From Parietaria judaica (taxonomy: Eukaryota; Streptophyta; Magnoliopsida; Rosales; Urticaceae), in assembly GCA_954871525.1 (NCBI GenBank), contig OX940860.1, positions 27,188,001-27,252,000 of the forward strand: a DNA stretch of 64,000 nt. The letters are read 5' to 3'. Both the position numbers and the translations under genes were made by a program. Of the stretch, positions 1 to 10,798 are shown in pieces. Under the pieces are notes generated by a model. It ran no database searches, was not told where the DNA came from, and was given only the letters and a program-made list of their open reading frames with translations. The number at the start of each line of letters is the position of its first letter. The first letter of the stretch is position 1.

Positions 1-204
1 AATCATAAAATCATAAGTCACTAACGTGATACTAAGAATTGCATTAGAAAATGATTTTCATCGCAACAATGCAATCAAAACAAGTATCTGAAGATAGAAC
101 CATTACGAAAGAGAAATTTTCATAAGGACTAAGGTATTACAATTGCCCAGCATGTTTCTGGTCAAAATTAAAAGAAAAAAAATTATAAGTAAATAGTTTT
201 TATA
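1..204. other. AT-rich flank, no gene seen
   Basis: Flanking DNA left of the Mutator-like element. I see no open frame or repeat structure that can be named here. Confidence 0.6.
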
Positions 205-212
205 TAACAATA

Positions 213-332
213 GGGAACCTTCAATAAGTATGCCCGGTAGAATAAGTGTTTTTGAAAAAGTACCCGAGTTTGTTAAATTACAAAAATATGACCGAAATCA
301 TATTCTAACCCAAGTGTATGGTTAAGTTATCC
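213..332 (+). repeat. MULE left terminal inverted repeat
   Basis: Pairs with 8113-8232 in reverse complement. Agreement is near-perfect for the first ~75 bp (shared blocks AATAAGTATGCCCGGTAGA and AGTACCCGAGTTTGTTAAAT) and looser beyond. It lies directly upstream of the transposase leader and so also serves as its promoter side. Confidence 0.9.
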
Positions 333-934
333 CACCCTTTTTTTTTTCCAATTCCCTTCCTTTATTTTCGCACGAGGAAGTTCCTGTTTGTCTTCCCCCT
401 CGTTTCAGCCGAGGAAAAAAAAGATCAACACGAAGCCCCCTCCTCTCTCTCTTCTCTCCCTCGCTTTGCCCTACCCTCTGCTTGTGCTCGCGTGAACCTC
501 CTCCGGTCGTCACAGCTCCGTGCGAAAGTCTTGTGCTCGCTTGAGACCCACGGAAGCCTCACCTCCGACCCACGGAAGCCTCGCCTCAGACCCACGCCCA
601 GCTTCCGACGAAATCAACGCCTTCAGAAACCTACGACCCGCAGCTATACTCCGAGGATCAGGTTTGAACTCTGACAGATTTCCGTATTAGGGTTCGAGAA
701 TGATTTCTGTTTCTGCCTATTTTAACGTCGTCATATTCCCGGATAATCATTTTGGTTTGTAGTTTGTACTTAAATTGTTTGTGGGAAACTGGTTTTACAG
801 GAAATTTTTGTACAGAATTGTGTATGTTTGAATGCACACCAACTGTTTGTGAATATGCCTCAATTAGAAACTGTTGGTTAATTCACACAAAATGTTACAA
901 TATCTGATTTCGCTTGTATTTGTTTATGGTAGGA
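333..934 (+). promoter_or_regulatory. Leader region of the transposase gene
   Basis: CT-rich stretch (about 410-500) followed by a GC-richer segment ending near 660, then AT-rich DNA to an acceptor-like TAG just before the ATG at 935. This looks like a 5' UTR with one leader intron (a GTTTGA donor near 661 is possible). An open frame of 118 codons at 318-674 has no recognisable domain and is probably not a gene. Confidence 0.4.
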
Positions 935-3355
935 ATGAATGTTTATTTGCAATACGGCGGTGAGTGGGTTCTAGACGGGTCCTCTTGGGTGTACCGTCGG
1001 GGTAAAGGGCATTGTTTTCTCGCAAACAAGATCATAACTTACGAAGAGTTTTGCGAGTTGTTGTACAAGGAACTTGGGATTGATCCAACGGTGTACGATT
1101 TGAAGTTTGAATTAGCATCCGAAATTGTCGGGGCTCCACCGGTCACATTGAGTTCGAAGTGCATGATAATGAAGACGGTCCACTTAAGCATCGATATATT
1201 GTATGTGAAACACGGTATTAAAAGCATTGATATCGTGCCGACGACGTTTGGTGAAGTTGAAAAAGGATTGGAGAGTCTGCTTGTTGGTAGTTCCCGTGGG
1301 AGTGCAAATATCAAGATTCCGCAATCCGCCGACCGCCTTGAGCATTTACTAGAAGAAGAAAACCATGCCGTGGATTTAGATGTGGATGATATTAACCTCA
1401 AACTGCCAACAAGTATGGAGGGCGTGAATGTCTCAAAGTCGGTAACGTGCACACCGAGTCAAAGCAAGTCAAAAGTACGGGGTGGTCCATCTTGGATTGA
1501 TCCTAGATTTCGTAGTGAAACTTCGAAGTCGTTTATTAATTGTAAAGCACCATCCCTTGAAGCCTACGAATTTGATAAGGGTAAGACCTTTCTTAACTTG
1601 GAAGATTTGAGGTATAAAGTAAAGAAATATGCGATGGAACGTTTGTTCGATTTTCGTGTACACAAATCCGCATCGTGGGTGTGGTACGTGAAGTGCGTTG
1701 ACCATAATTGTACTTGGAAATTGAGAGGAAAAATAATAACACATTCGGCGCCGTTATTCAAGATCGTTTCATCTACTCAAGAACACACATGTGGTCTCGA
1801 TCGTAGTACGAATAACTATAGGCAAGCTGCACCTTCAGTGGTTGGGCATCTTATGAAGGACCGGTTTTCACCACAGAGTAGTGCAATTTATGCTCCAAGT
1901 AATCCACATAAACATTTTTTGCCTTGACATAAACTGTTTTGTTCTTAAGTCCATAAGGTTTTTTCTGTAACAAAAATAAAATAAATCCACATAAACATTT
2001 TTTGCCTAAACATAAACAGTTTTCTTCTTCAGACCATAGTGTTTTTGTTAAACCGAAAATAAACTGAATCTACATAAACACTTTTTGCCTAAACATAAAC
2101 CGTTTTGTTCTTAAGTCCATAGGGTTATTTCCATAATAGAAATAAGATAAATCCACACACTTTTGCCTAAACATAAACAGTTTTGTTCTTAAGTCCATAC
2201 GGTTTTCTCCGTAACAGAAATAAAATAAATCCATATAAACACTTTTTGCCTAAACATATACAGTTTTGTTCTTAAGTCCATAGGGTTTTCTCCGTAACAA
2301 AAATAAAATAAATCCACATAAACACTTTTTGCCTAAACATAAACTGTTTTGTTCTTCAGTCCATAGGGTTTTCTTCCAGAAGTTTTTGCTGTGCAGTTTT
2401 TTAGTTACTAATCTATGTCTTTTTAACCTCAAGGAATTTGCAAGATGACATGAAGAAGCTTTACGGCGTGGCGATGTCTTATCACAAGGCGTGGAGATGC
2501 AAAGAAAAGGCACTTGGTTACACGATGGGCACCCCAGAAGAATCTTACTCGAAGTTACCAAAGTGGTTGCACATGTTAAAGAAGAAGAATGAGGGAACTC
2601 TGACAGATTTTCAGACTGACAAAGAGGGATGTTTCAAATCTGCTTTTTTTGCCATTGGATCCTGTATACGTGGGTTCAAATCACTGCGCCCGGTAATTTG
2701 CGTCGATGCCACTTTCATAAAAAGCAAGTACGGGGGACAGCTGGTGGCTGCGGTAGGACTGGATGCTACCGAGTCATTTTTTCCGCTAGCCTTTGGTATA
2801 GTGGATCAAGAAAACAAGAAATCGTGGGTTTATTTCATGAAGCAGTTAAAAGGGGCAATTGGGAGATAGAAGACCTTGTTTTTGTCAGTGATAAGCATCC
2901 TACCCTTATATACGCAGTCGAGACTGTTTTCCCGGAGGCATATCATGGTCATTGCTACGCACATGTCAAAAGAAACATAAAATTCTAGTTCAAAAGTGAG
3001 GACAGTACGAATCTTGTGTATTGTGCTGCTTACACTTACACTCATCGAGAGTATAACCATCACATGAGTATCCTTCAAATTTCGTTTCCTGATGTACACA
3101 AATACATGATCGAGATGGGGCCTGAGAAATGGAGTCGAGCCAATTTTGGTGGTACAAGGTAATTCTTTGTTTAAGGACATTCAAGTGGGACTTCCACAGG
3201 CAAAACCACAATCTGGACGTCCAAAGAAAGGGAAAGGTGGAAGACCGCAAAAGAAGCGTCGCCCTTCACTAGGTGAAACTCTCATTGTACACCGAAAGTG
3301 CTCGAAATCCGGTACTCGTGGCCATAACCGTGCATCATGCACCGCGCGTACGTAG
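935..3355 (+). pseudogene. MuDR-type MULE transposase, broken
   Basis: The ATG at 935 follows an AG acceptor and opens the N-terminal region of plant MULE transposases; the W/C/H-rich DNA-binding module (DBD_Tnp_Mut type) is at about 1600-1860. Coding resumes at about 2434 with the catalytic MULE domain: the first Asp is in VICVDATFIKSKYGG (~2693-2740), the second in FVSDKHPT (~2880), and the GPEKW motif is near 3119. Breaks: a 534 bp repeat-filled insertion or odd intron (1900-2433), a frameshift between about 2825 and 2865, a stop after KRNIKF (2986-2988), and loss of everything between GPEKW and the C-terminal basic tail, including the SWIM zinc finger. A C-terminal zinc knuckle (KCSKSGTRGHNRASC) remains at ~3297-3342. 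Would have cut and moved the element. Confidence 0.85.
1900..2433. repeat. ~90 bp minisatellite interrupting the transposase
   Basis: About five to six degenerate copies of a unit built from CATAAACACTTTTTGCC, AACAGTTTTGTTCTTAAG and TCCATAGGGTTTT. The stretch is bordered by AAG on both sides (1897-1899 and 2431-2433); removing it restores the transposase reading frame. It is either a non-canonical intron or an insertion into the coding exon. Confidence 0.75.
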
Positions 3356-3474
3356 GAATAAACAATGTCGTTATTATGAAGTTTGTTGACAATTTTAAAC
3401 AATACAATGTCGTTATGTATGACAATGTTTAATTTATTACAAGTTTGATTATTTCTCGGTTAAATTTGCACGGA

Positions 3475-4326
3475 AACATAAACACTTTTTGCCTAAACAT
3501 AAACAGTTTTCTTCTTCAGTCCATAGGGTTTTTGTTGAACCGAAAATAAAATAAAATAAATACCACATAAACACTTTTTCCCTAAACATAAACAATTTTC
3601 TTCTTCAGTCCATAGGGTTTTTGTTGAACCGAAAATAGAATAAATACCACATACACTTTTTGCCTAAACATAAACAGTTTTCTTCTTCAGTCCATAGGGT
3701 TTTTGTTGAACCAAAAATAAAATAAATACCACATAAACACTTTTTGCCTAAACATAAACAGTTTTTTTCTTCAGTCCATAGGGTTTTTGTTGAACCGAAA
3801 ATTAAATAAATACCACATAAACACTTTTTGCCTAAACATAAACAGTTTTCTTCTTCAGTCCATAGGGTTCGTGTTAAATCGAAAATAAAATAAATATCAC
3901 ATAAACACTTTTTGCCTAAACATAAATAGTTTTCTTCTTGAGACCATAGGGTTTGTGTTAAATCGAAAATAAAATAAATACTACATAAACACTTTTTGCC
4001 TAAACATAAACAGTTTTCTTCTTCAGTCCATAGAGTTTTTGTTGAACCCAAAATAAAATAAATACCACATAAACACTTTTTTCCTAAACATAAACAATTT
4101 TCTTCTTGAGTCCATAGGGTTTGTATTAAATCAAAAATAAAATAAATACCACATAAACACTTTTTGCCTAAACATAACAGTTTTCTTCTTCAGTCCATAG
4201 GGTTTTTGTTGAACCCAAAATAAAATAAATACTACATAAACACTTTTGCCTAAACATAAACAGTTTTCTTCTTAAGTCCATAGGGTTTTCGTTGAACCCA
4301 AAATAAAATAAATACCACATAAACAC

Positions 4327-4327
<1 letters not shown>
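3475..4327. repeat. ~90 bp minisatellite, main array in the MULE
   Basis: About ten tandem copies of the same unit as at 1900-2433. It occupies the space between the two convergent genes and ends in a TA microsatellite. Confidence 0.85.

Positions 4328-4365
<38 letters not shown>
4328..4365. repeat. (TA)n microsatellite
   Basis: Uninterrupted alternating TA directly between the minisatellite and the nested MITE. Confidence 0.95.
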
Positions 4366-4369
<4 letters not shown>

Positions 4370-4834
4370 TAATGACGGCAAAAATACCCAAAGTTTGGTC
4401 AAAGAACTCCTCGTGTACCCAAAGTTTAAAAGTGGTGGTAAAAATACCCAAAGTCGCATTTGGAGAGTTGACCAGTCCATTCTCGTAACGCCGTTAACTT
4501 ACCCGTTAACTATGGCCACGCGGACAAACGTGGGTTGCTGACATAACAATTTTTGCCACATGGATGAGCCCAAATCAGCCTCGTTTAAGACAAAACAACG
4601 AATTAAACCCTTAATAAACACTATTTAATACAACTAATTGAACCCCTAATGATTACACTTAACAAAACAAATTTGTCTACGTGGCCATAGTTAACCGGTA
4701 AGTTAACGGCGTTACGAGAATGGAGTGGTCAACTCCCTAAATGCGACTTTGGGTATTTTTGCCACCACTATTAAACTTTGGGTACACGAGAGGTTCTTTG
4801 ACCAAACTTTGGGTATTTTTGCCGTCATTAACCC
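4366..4834. mobile_element. MITE nested in the MULE, 469 bp
   Basis: Inverted repeats of about 150 bp. The left end begins GGGTTAATGACGGCAAAAAT and the right end is its near-exact reverse complement. The interior is AT-rich and non-coding. The target duplication cannot be read because the left flank is the TA microsatellite. It ends 17 bp beyond the stop codon of the peptidase gene. Confidence 0.85.
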
Positions 4835-4851
4835 CAAAAAGTTATCAATAT

Positions 4852-7541
4852 TCACGGAGTTTTTGCGCTTTCAAAGATCCTTAACGCCAGCTCTTGTCGA
4901 TACTTGAGCATATCTTCAGAAATCTTCAGAAATATTCCATCCATGAAGCATCCACGCATGGCTTGTTCTACATACTTTATGGCGAAAACTCCGCAATCGC
5001 CGCTACAAAAAAACCAAAGAGTAATGAACAATAATTAAAACAAATTGCCCAACCATAAAGAAACTAATTGGTATTGTACCTGTCTTTCGCCCGAGGAACC
5101 TCGACATATTCCAAAAAAAACGGTTGATTTTGTGTGAATCGCTCGTGCAAAAAAGTCAAGCCGACTTGTTTGATGAGAATCCAAATGGTTTCACTGAGAT
5201 ATCCCATTTTCGTCGCAAGTTTGTCACAGCCGATCACACAAGGATCGCAATCGTAAACTCTAAACTTCCACTCATCTAGGTCAACTACCACGGCATACCA
5301 ATGTATATTGTTGTAATTCACGACCATTGCGATTTCGCTTAGAACATCCCAGCAATTCATTTGCATACCTTCGTCGCCAAACACACCGTAAACCATATTG
5401 TCCAAGTAAAGCACTACATTGTTTTCTCGGTGGTTCTTAATGGCATGCATCAATTCCGTACTCCATTGAGCGGAAACATTGTTCACGCTGCCCCAAAAAC
5501 CCGAATTGTCATTGTTTCGCCGCTCCTTACAAAAATACGCAAGGGCTGCGTCAATGTGCTGCAGAATAATTAACACAAACAAAATTAACGAAAAATAAAA
5601 CACTTTTGGCCCATATATAAACAGTTTTGTTCATCAATCCATAGGGTTTTTTTTGCCGAAAATTAAACACAAAATCTATTTATGTAAGCAAATCTTAACA
5701 TCGTATCCAGCCAAGAAAGAGGTGTAAGCAACTCTTGAAACCATTTCCGGTCACCTCGCATATTTGTAAGTAGCATCACGCCCGGCTTATTCTTCTTCGC
5801 CTTAGCCTTCATCCATTTGTCAAAATTGATCCAACGCGGATCCGTTTTGTCGATCTGGGCCGGGTCATGCTTCTTCACCTTTGCCTTATCGTTCACGACT
5901 TTTGGCTCTGCCACAGTCAGAGGCACCTTTGTGCGCTGTTTTAGCTCCTCCGTATCGGGGTTTGTGAAACCCTTCAACATCTTACTCGGCTTTCTTTCCC
6001 TCTTACCCGGGAAAATGGAAGGGAAACCAATGTCAAAACCCGGTATTTGAGTAGGCAGTTCATCATCAATCGCCGCAAACAACGGTTCCAGGCTTTTTGC
6101 AAGTGGAGAGCCTTTTTTCCGGGATTGCAGATCATCTTTGGGAACTTCCCTTTCACTGGAATCCCTCTTCCAGGTCACACCAATCGGGCTCCCCAAATTG
6201 ATGCAAGTTTGTTATGGTTTTTCAGTCGTGACTTGGGCAGAAATCAACAATCGAACAATCTCACGAACCTCTAGTATAATGCTTTCCTGTACGTAAGAAT
6301 ATAAAATCTGTTTAAACACTTAATACAAAGGTGTTTAAAAACTGTTGAAAACTTTTTAAAATCTGTTTAAACACTTTTAAAAATTGTTTAAAAAACGTAC
6401 CATTGCTTAAAAGTGTTCCAAAACTATTTAAAATTGAATGAAACTATTCAAAAACTAAATAAAAAGTGTTTAAAAGTGTTTCAAAACTGTATACAAGTGT
6501 TTCAAAACTGTTTAAAACGTACAATTTCCACGATTTTCTTGGCTTGTTCATAGATCTTCTTTGCTTGCTCCTCAAGCTGGTCCTTTCAATTGGGAGCGGG
6601 AACTTCGAGGTTCTCGGGTTCTTTGGGATTCCCGGGTTCTTGTGGGTTCTCGGGTTCTTCACAGTTGTCTTTCTCCACTTCATTTATCATAAACTCAAGT
6701 ACGCGGATCTACAAACAATATAATGTATGAAAACAGTTAACAATTAAAACATAACAAAAATAACAACCAAGAAAATGGGAACAAAATAACGTACATTTCG
6801 AGACTTGAAGAATGATTTCGCCGTCTTGAAATCGTTGATATCCGGAAAGATACTCAGCGCCCAAGTTAATAGTGGGCTGTGATATGCATGGAAAGTGTAC
6901 TGCGGATATCCGGAGTTGCACAATTTGTTGATTTTTTTGACTCTAGCACTCCAATTGAAGTTCCGACAAAAATTCAAAAGTTGGTTCCACCCAATGTTAC
7001 CCCACGGTTTAGCCAAATAATCCTCTAGCGGACAAATGTACGCGGCGGGCGGGTAAGTTCGTTGGCCATCCACGCCAAGTAACACTCCCTTCATTAAGGC
7101 AAACATTCCGCACTGGAATCTTTGAGGCGGGGGAAGATCTTCCGTCACGAAATCATTATACACTTGGTTCCACGTCCTAATTTCAAGCTTCGGGACACCT
7201 TTAATTCGTATCCTAGGTTCGGGTTTAAATTCGGGATCGAATCTAAGACCGGTGATGGAACAAAACTCCCGGTGCCCGAACTTTCTAACCACGCCGCCAA
7301 AGTTAAACCAAAGCTCGTCCGAGCGTCCACAGCTCGGAACTCGGCGAAGGAGGATTTGATGGATCAAACCCATCGGGGCCGGGGGGTCAAAAGTCTCGAA
7401 CAAGTAACTGAATCGTGCTTCGACGTCTCCGTTCATAGCATCGTGTGCCACCAAGGTGTCCACAATTTGGACCACTCGTTTTGCAGACGGGCACCATACT
7501 TGGGCACATCTCCAATCCTTTTCCGGTGCAATGTATGCCAT
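4852..7541 (-). pseudogene. DUF1985 + Ulp1-like C48 cysteine peptidase gene of the MULE
   Basis: Five exons can be assembled on the - strand: 7541-6795 (DUF1985, from MAYIAPEKDW), 6708-6523 (Glu/Pro-rich, coiled-coil-like), 6286-about 5694 (basic linker ending WFQELLTPLSWLDTM), 5558-5080 (peptidase part with catalytic His and Asp in HWYAVVVDLDEWKFRVYD) and 5002-4852. The last exon supplies the catalytic Cys in SGDCGVFAIKYVE; the CAG|GTAC donor at 5080 joins it in frame. Family role: SUMO/ubiquitin-like protease fold; function in KI-MULEs is unknown. Damage: in-frame TGA at 6586-6588 and TAA at 6212-6214, and no good GT donor after WLDTM. The catalytic triad region is otherwise well kept. Confidence 0.85.
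5590..5672. repeat. Single diverged copy of the MULE minisatellite unit
   Basis: Contains AACACTTTTGGCCCATATATA and CAGTTTTGTTC...CCATAGGG, the same unit as the arrays at 1900 and 3475. It sits in the intron between the linker and peptidase exons. Confidence 0.75.
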
Positions 7542-7720
7542 ACCCAAAAAAAAAAAATTAACAACTCTAATCAAGCCCTAATCAAATCAACTCTAAACAA
7601 ACCATAATCAAACACTAAACAAGCCCTAACCGAACTCAAATCGTGCCCTAATCAAACCCATGCCCTAAGCGAAGTCAAAATCGTGCCCTAATCAAACCCA
7701 AAGCCAAATCAAACGGAAAC

Positions 7721-8112
7721 TTACCGATGGTTTCGGTGAGGGGTTTCGGCAACGGAGGATGCCCGATCGGCGACACCGATTCCTCCTTCTACTCGCGACT
7801 GAGGGCAACCGTGCGCTGGGGTCCGGCAACACCGAATCCTGCTTCTCCTCGCGACTGAGGGCGACGCAGTTATTCGCCGACTAAGGGCGAGAGAGGGCTT
7901 CCGACTGACGGCGACGCAGAGAGGGAGAGCCAGAGAGAGGGTGGCTGAGGGCGAGACAGAGAGGGAGAGGGAGAGAAATCGACATTGAGGGGGGGAGAGT
8001 GAGGATCGAGTGAGTGAGTGAGGCAGAGAGAAAAGAGGGTCGAGGTCGTGAGCGGGGGAGAGAGAGAGTTAAAATAAAAGTGGGTTTAATTTTTTTCTTT
8101 TTTCTCTGCCTT
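7721..8112 (-). promoter_or_regulatory. Promoter side / 5' UTR exon of the DUF1985-peptidase gene
   Basis: Read on the - strand this is a CT-rich leader ending in a strong donor (ATCG|GTAAG, GT at 7723-7724). The following 180 bp up to the ATG at 7541 behave like a leader intron, with several copies of a CCTAATCAAA-type motif. The arrangement mirrors the CT-rich leader of the transposase at the other end. Confidence 0.5.
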
Positions 8113-8439
8113 GGGTTAACTTAACCATGGCATATGGTTAAATCTGATTTGAGGCATATTTTTGTAATTTAACAAACTCGGGTACTTTTCCAAAAACACT
8201 TACTCTACCGGGCATACTTATTGAAGTTTCCCTAACAATATATCATATACAATATTTTAAAATATTAAAAAAATAACAATAAATAAAAACATGTTTATAT
8301 CTATAATATCATTCAATACTATACTATTTTTAACGTATATGAAAGAGTGGTAGCCAACGGGTCTCCAAACAAGAACGATGAAGGAAGCTTCATCTTGGTT
8401 TCTCTGTAATCACGAAGCCATGTAACGTGTTATCGTTAG

Positions 8440-8995
8440 CAAGTGTGCTACCCTGGAGTCAATCTGGTGGTAGGGGAGCGAGTTTCTGAAGGCAGCGGAA
8501 TGGTTAGCAATTGCAATGGCTACATCCTTCTGCGTTGCAAGTCCTGGAAAACGCTGGTCCATTCTGTTTTAGGTGCGGGATGCTCGGACATGGGGAGGCG
8601 GAATGCTCACAGGAGGAAGATACCCTTATTGACAAAGAGGCATTCGCTCCGGTGCCGTTCCACGATGATTGGCTTAATGCCGGAACAAAGACGCCAATCT
8701 GCTTTACAAATGGGGGCCTTTGAACAGAACTTGCTTACGGTGATCTCTTCAAAGGCATCCAAGGCCCCGTCTTAGCGAATGTAAGTGAGTTAATTAGTAG
8801 GGTATGATCGCCCGGGGTTTGTAGATGGGCCCCTAGACATTGTAACGAGGTGGTAAATTTTCTTGCAAAATCCCACCTCGATTATACTCGGCCAGATTTT
8901 TGGTGTTTTGGATGCCCGGAGTGGCTTGTAAATGTAATGCGGAGGGTTTCCAACCCCTCGAGCTAATTTAATCAAATCGGTTTTTTCCCACAAAA
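8440..8995 (+). pseudogene. LINE-like ORF1 remnant with CCHC zinc knuckle
   Basis: The frame at about 8511-8723 contains CFRCGMLGHGEAEC, a zf-CCHC_4 knuckle as found in plant non-LTR retroelement gag-like ORFs and related DUF4283 proteins. Surrounding coding potential is lost. The stretch ends near 8990 in an A-rich tract (AAAAAAAATAAATAA), consistent with a 5'-truncated retroposed copy. No target duplication was found. 8241-8440 holds nothing recognisable. Confidence 0.5.
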
Positions 8996-9045
8996 AAAAT
9001 AAATAACAAAGAAAAGAGATTGTGTGTACATGCTTTCATACCTAC

Positions 9046-10312
9046 TGTTACGGGTATTTTACGCAATTGATTTAATATTAATTAACAAAAGAAAAATTAT
9101 TAAACTTAATTTTTCTTTTATTAATTATTTAATTATAATCAATTTTGCCCCAAAATATTCATCGGAAGCCCGTTTTCGAAAAATAAAGGGTCCAGATGAT
9201 CCCAAAAATATCGAAATACCCAAAATCGATATAAAATTTGTAAAAAACGGACTCGGGAAACACCCGGGACCTCCGGGACACGCCGGGAAGCACCCGGGCG
9301 GGCCCCATCGCTCCCCAAGGGTCAACCGCCACGTGGCAGCGCCCCAGCAGCCCTCCCAAAGGGCAAACACTGTGCAGACACGTGTTGGGCTTCGGTTGGG
9401 CGAGAAATGGTGCTGACATCAGCCCTGGGACGCGTGCTGACGTCATCGGAGTGGGGAGCAAGTCACCCTTGAGCCAGCCGCCTTCTCCCCGCGCGTGAGG
9501 GCGCGTCGCTGCTCCGATCGGCGTGATTCCGGTGGCGTTGGATCGGCCACGTCCTGAGGATGCGAAAAAACATATAATTTTGCACCAGGGGCTTCTCGAG
9601 TCAAAAGTTATTTGCATTTGAATCCCCGGGTTCTCTTATAAATAAAAGCTCGGTTTCAGTTAAACGGTAACTCATTCTCTCTCAACGGAACTCGACCAAA
9701 ACTCTCTCGAGCATCCTCTAAACATCTCCCCCTCGAATATTACACTAATGTTGAGCGTCGGAGGTGAATTCGGGGGCCCCACCCCCGGTTCTCCCTGATC
9801 TCGGGTTTTTGTTTTGTTCAGGTTCCGAGACAGAAAAAACACATTTGAGCGGAAGTTCTGGAGAAGATTTTGGCACGATCTAAGACCCTCCTTGCCAAGG
9901 TTCTAGGTCCGTGAGGTGCTCGTTCTATCCAGTATTCATGTATCTCCGACAGATATACAGATTACGCGGATAGCCCGAGGACCCGGATCTGTCCCCGTGA
10001 CGCCGGTCGAGGGTCTAATCTGTCAAGGTCCACTTGAAAGTCAATATTGTGACCCCCCCTATCCGGTGGTCAGGAATCCGTTTTTGGTATCCCGAACCTG
10101 TAATCCGAGCCAGGCCAAGTCCTGGCCCTGTTAGCAACAGGTAGTGGAGTTTGCCACGGATTTTTGAATATCGAGTCAGTGGAGGATCCGATTGACCCGA
10201 AAGTCCAGGAACCCAAGCCCAAAGTCCACAAAAGTCAACGAGACGACATTGGCCCCGGCCCAACACGAGCAATTGGGCCGCTGAATGTTTGAGGCGTTTT
10301 TCTGCATCAACA
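9046..10312 (+). repeat. Tat element 5' LTR
   Basis: Starts TGTTACGGGT and ends CATCAACA. A TATA box (TATAAATA, 9637-9644) lies about 590 bp into the LTR and would drive the genomic RNA. Confidence 0.95.
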
Positions 10313-10315
10313 TTT

Positions 10316-10333
10316 TGGCGCTAGAAGGAGGGG
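10316..10333 (+). other. Candidate primer binding site
   Basis: TGGCGCTAGAAGGAGGGG begins 3 bp after the 5' LTR. The TGG start fits complementarity to a tRNA 3' CCA end. I cannot name the tRNA without a comparison. Confidence 0.65.
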
Positions 10334-10363
10334 GCTCGCGAGATTAAGCCTCGAGTCCCTGCC

Positions 10364-10796
10364 AGCACATCCGGCCACATTCGAAGGCGTTCGAGTACAT
10401 TCGAACACATTCGAATACACTCGGAGGCGTTCAAAGACATCCGGCCACCTTCGAAGAAAACTCGAGGAGATTCGAAGAAACTCGAGGAAAACTCGAAGAA
10501 ACTCGAAGAACACTCGAGGAAATTCGAGGAAACTCGAAGAAAACTCGAGGAAACTCGAAGACACTCGAAGGCGTTCGAAGAAACCCGAAGAACACTCGAG
10601 GAGATTCGAGGAAACTCGAAGAAAACTCGAAGAAACTCGAAGGCGTTCGAATACATTCGAACAAACTCGAAGACACTCGAGGAAACTCGAAGGCATTCGA
10701 ACGAAACTCGAAGGCATTCGAACACACTCGAAGGCATTCGAAGACACTCGAGGGCATTCGAACACATTCGAATACACTCGAAGACGCTCGAAGCTC
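10364..10796 (+). repeat. TCGA-rich short tandem repeat in the retroelement leader
   Basis: Some 430 bp made of 9-12 bp units such as ACTCGAAGA, CATTCGAA and ACTCGAGGA, nearly every one with a TCGA core. It fills the untranslated leader between primer binding site and gag ATG and stays open in several - strand frames, which are repeat artefacts and not genes. Confidence 0.9.
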
Positions 10797-10798
10797 CG

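Larger units (their letters stand above)
213..8232. mobile_element. Mutator-like element (Kaonashi/KI-MULE type), 8.0 kb
   Basis: Both ends carry the same ~120 bp sequence in inverted orientation, beginning GGGAACCTTC on the left and GGGAAACTTC (read inward) on the right. An 8 bp direct repeat TAACAATA flanks the element at 205-212 and 8233-8240, which fixes the borders. Inside are a + strand MuDR-type transposase gene and a convergent - strand gene with DUF1985 and Ulp1-like C48 peptidase domains. That pairing is the hallmark of Kaonashi MULEs known from plants. The transposase is broken, so this copy is probably not autonomous. MULEs usually make 9 bp duplications; here 8 bp match. Confidence 0.9.

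Noticed and set aside
318..674. 118-codon frame at the MULE left end
   Set aside because: Low-complexity, no domain, overlaps TIR and CT-rich leader; better read as 5' UTR.
4725..4907. 60-codon + strand frame
   Set aside because: Covers the MITE end and the antisense of the peptidase last exon.
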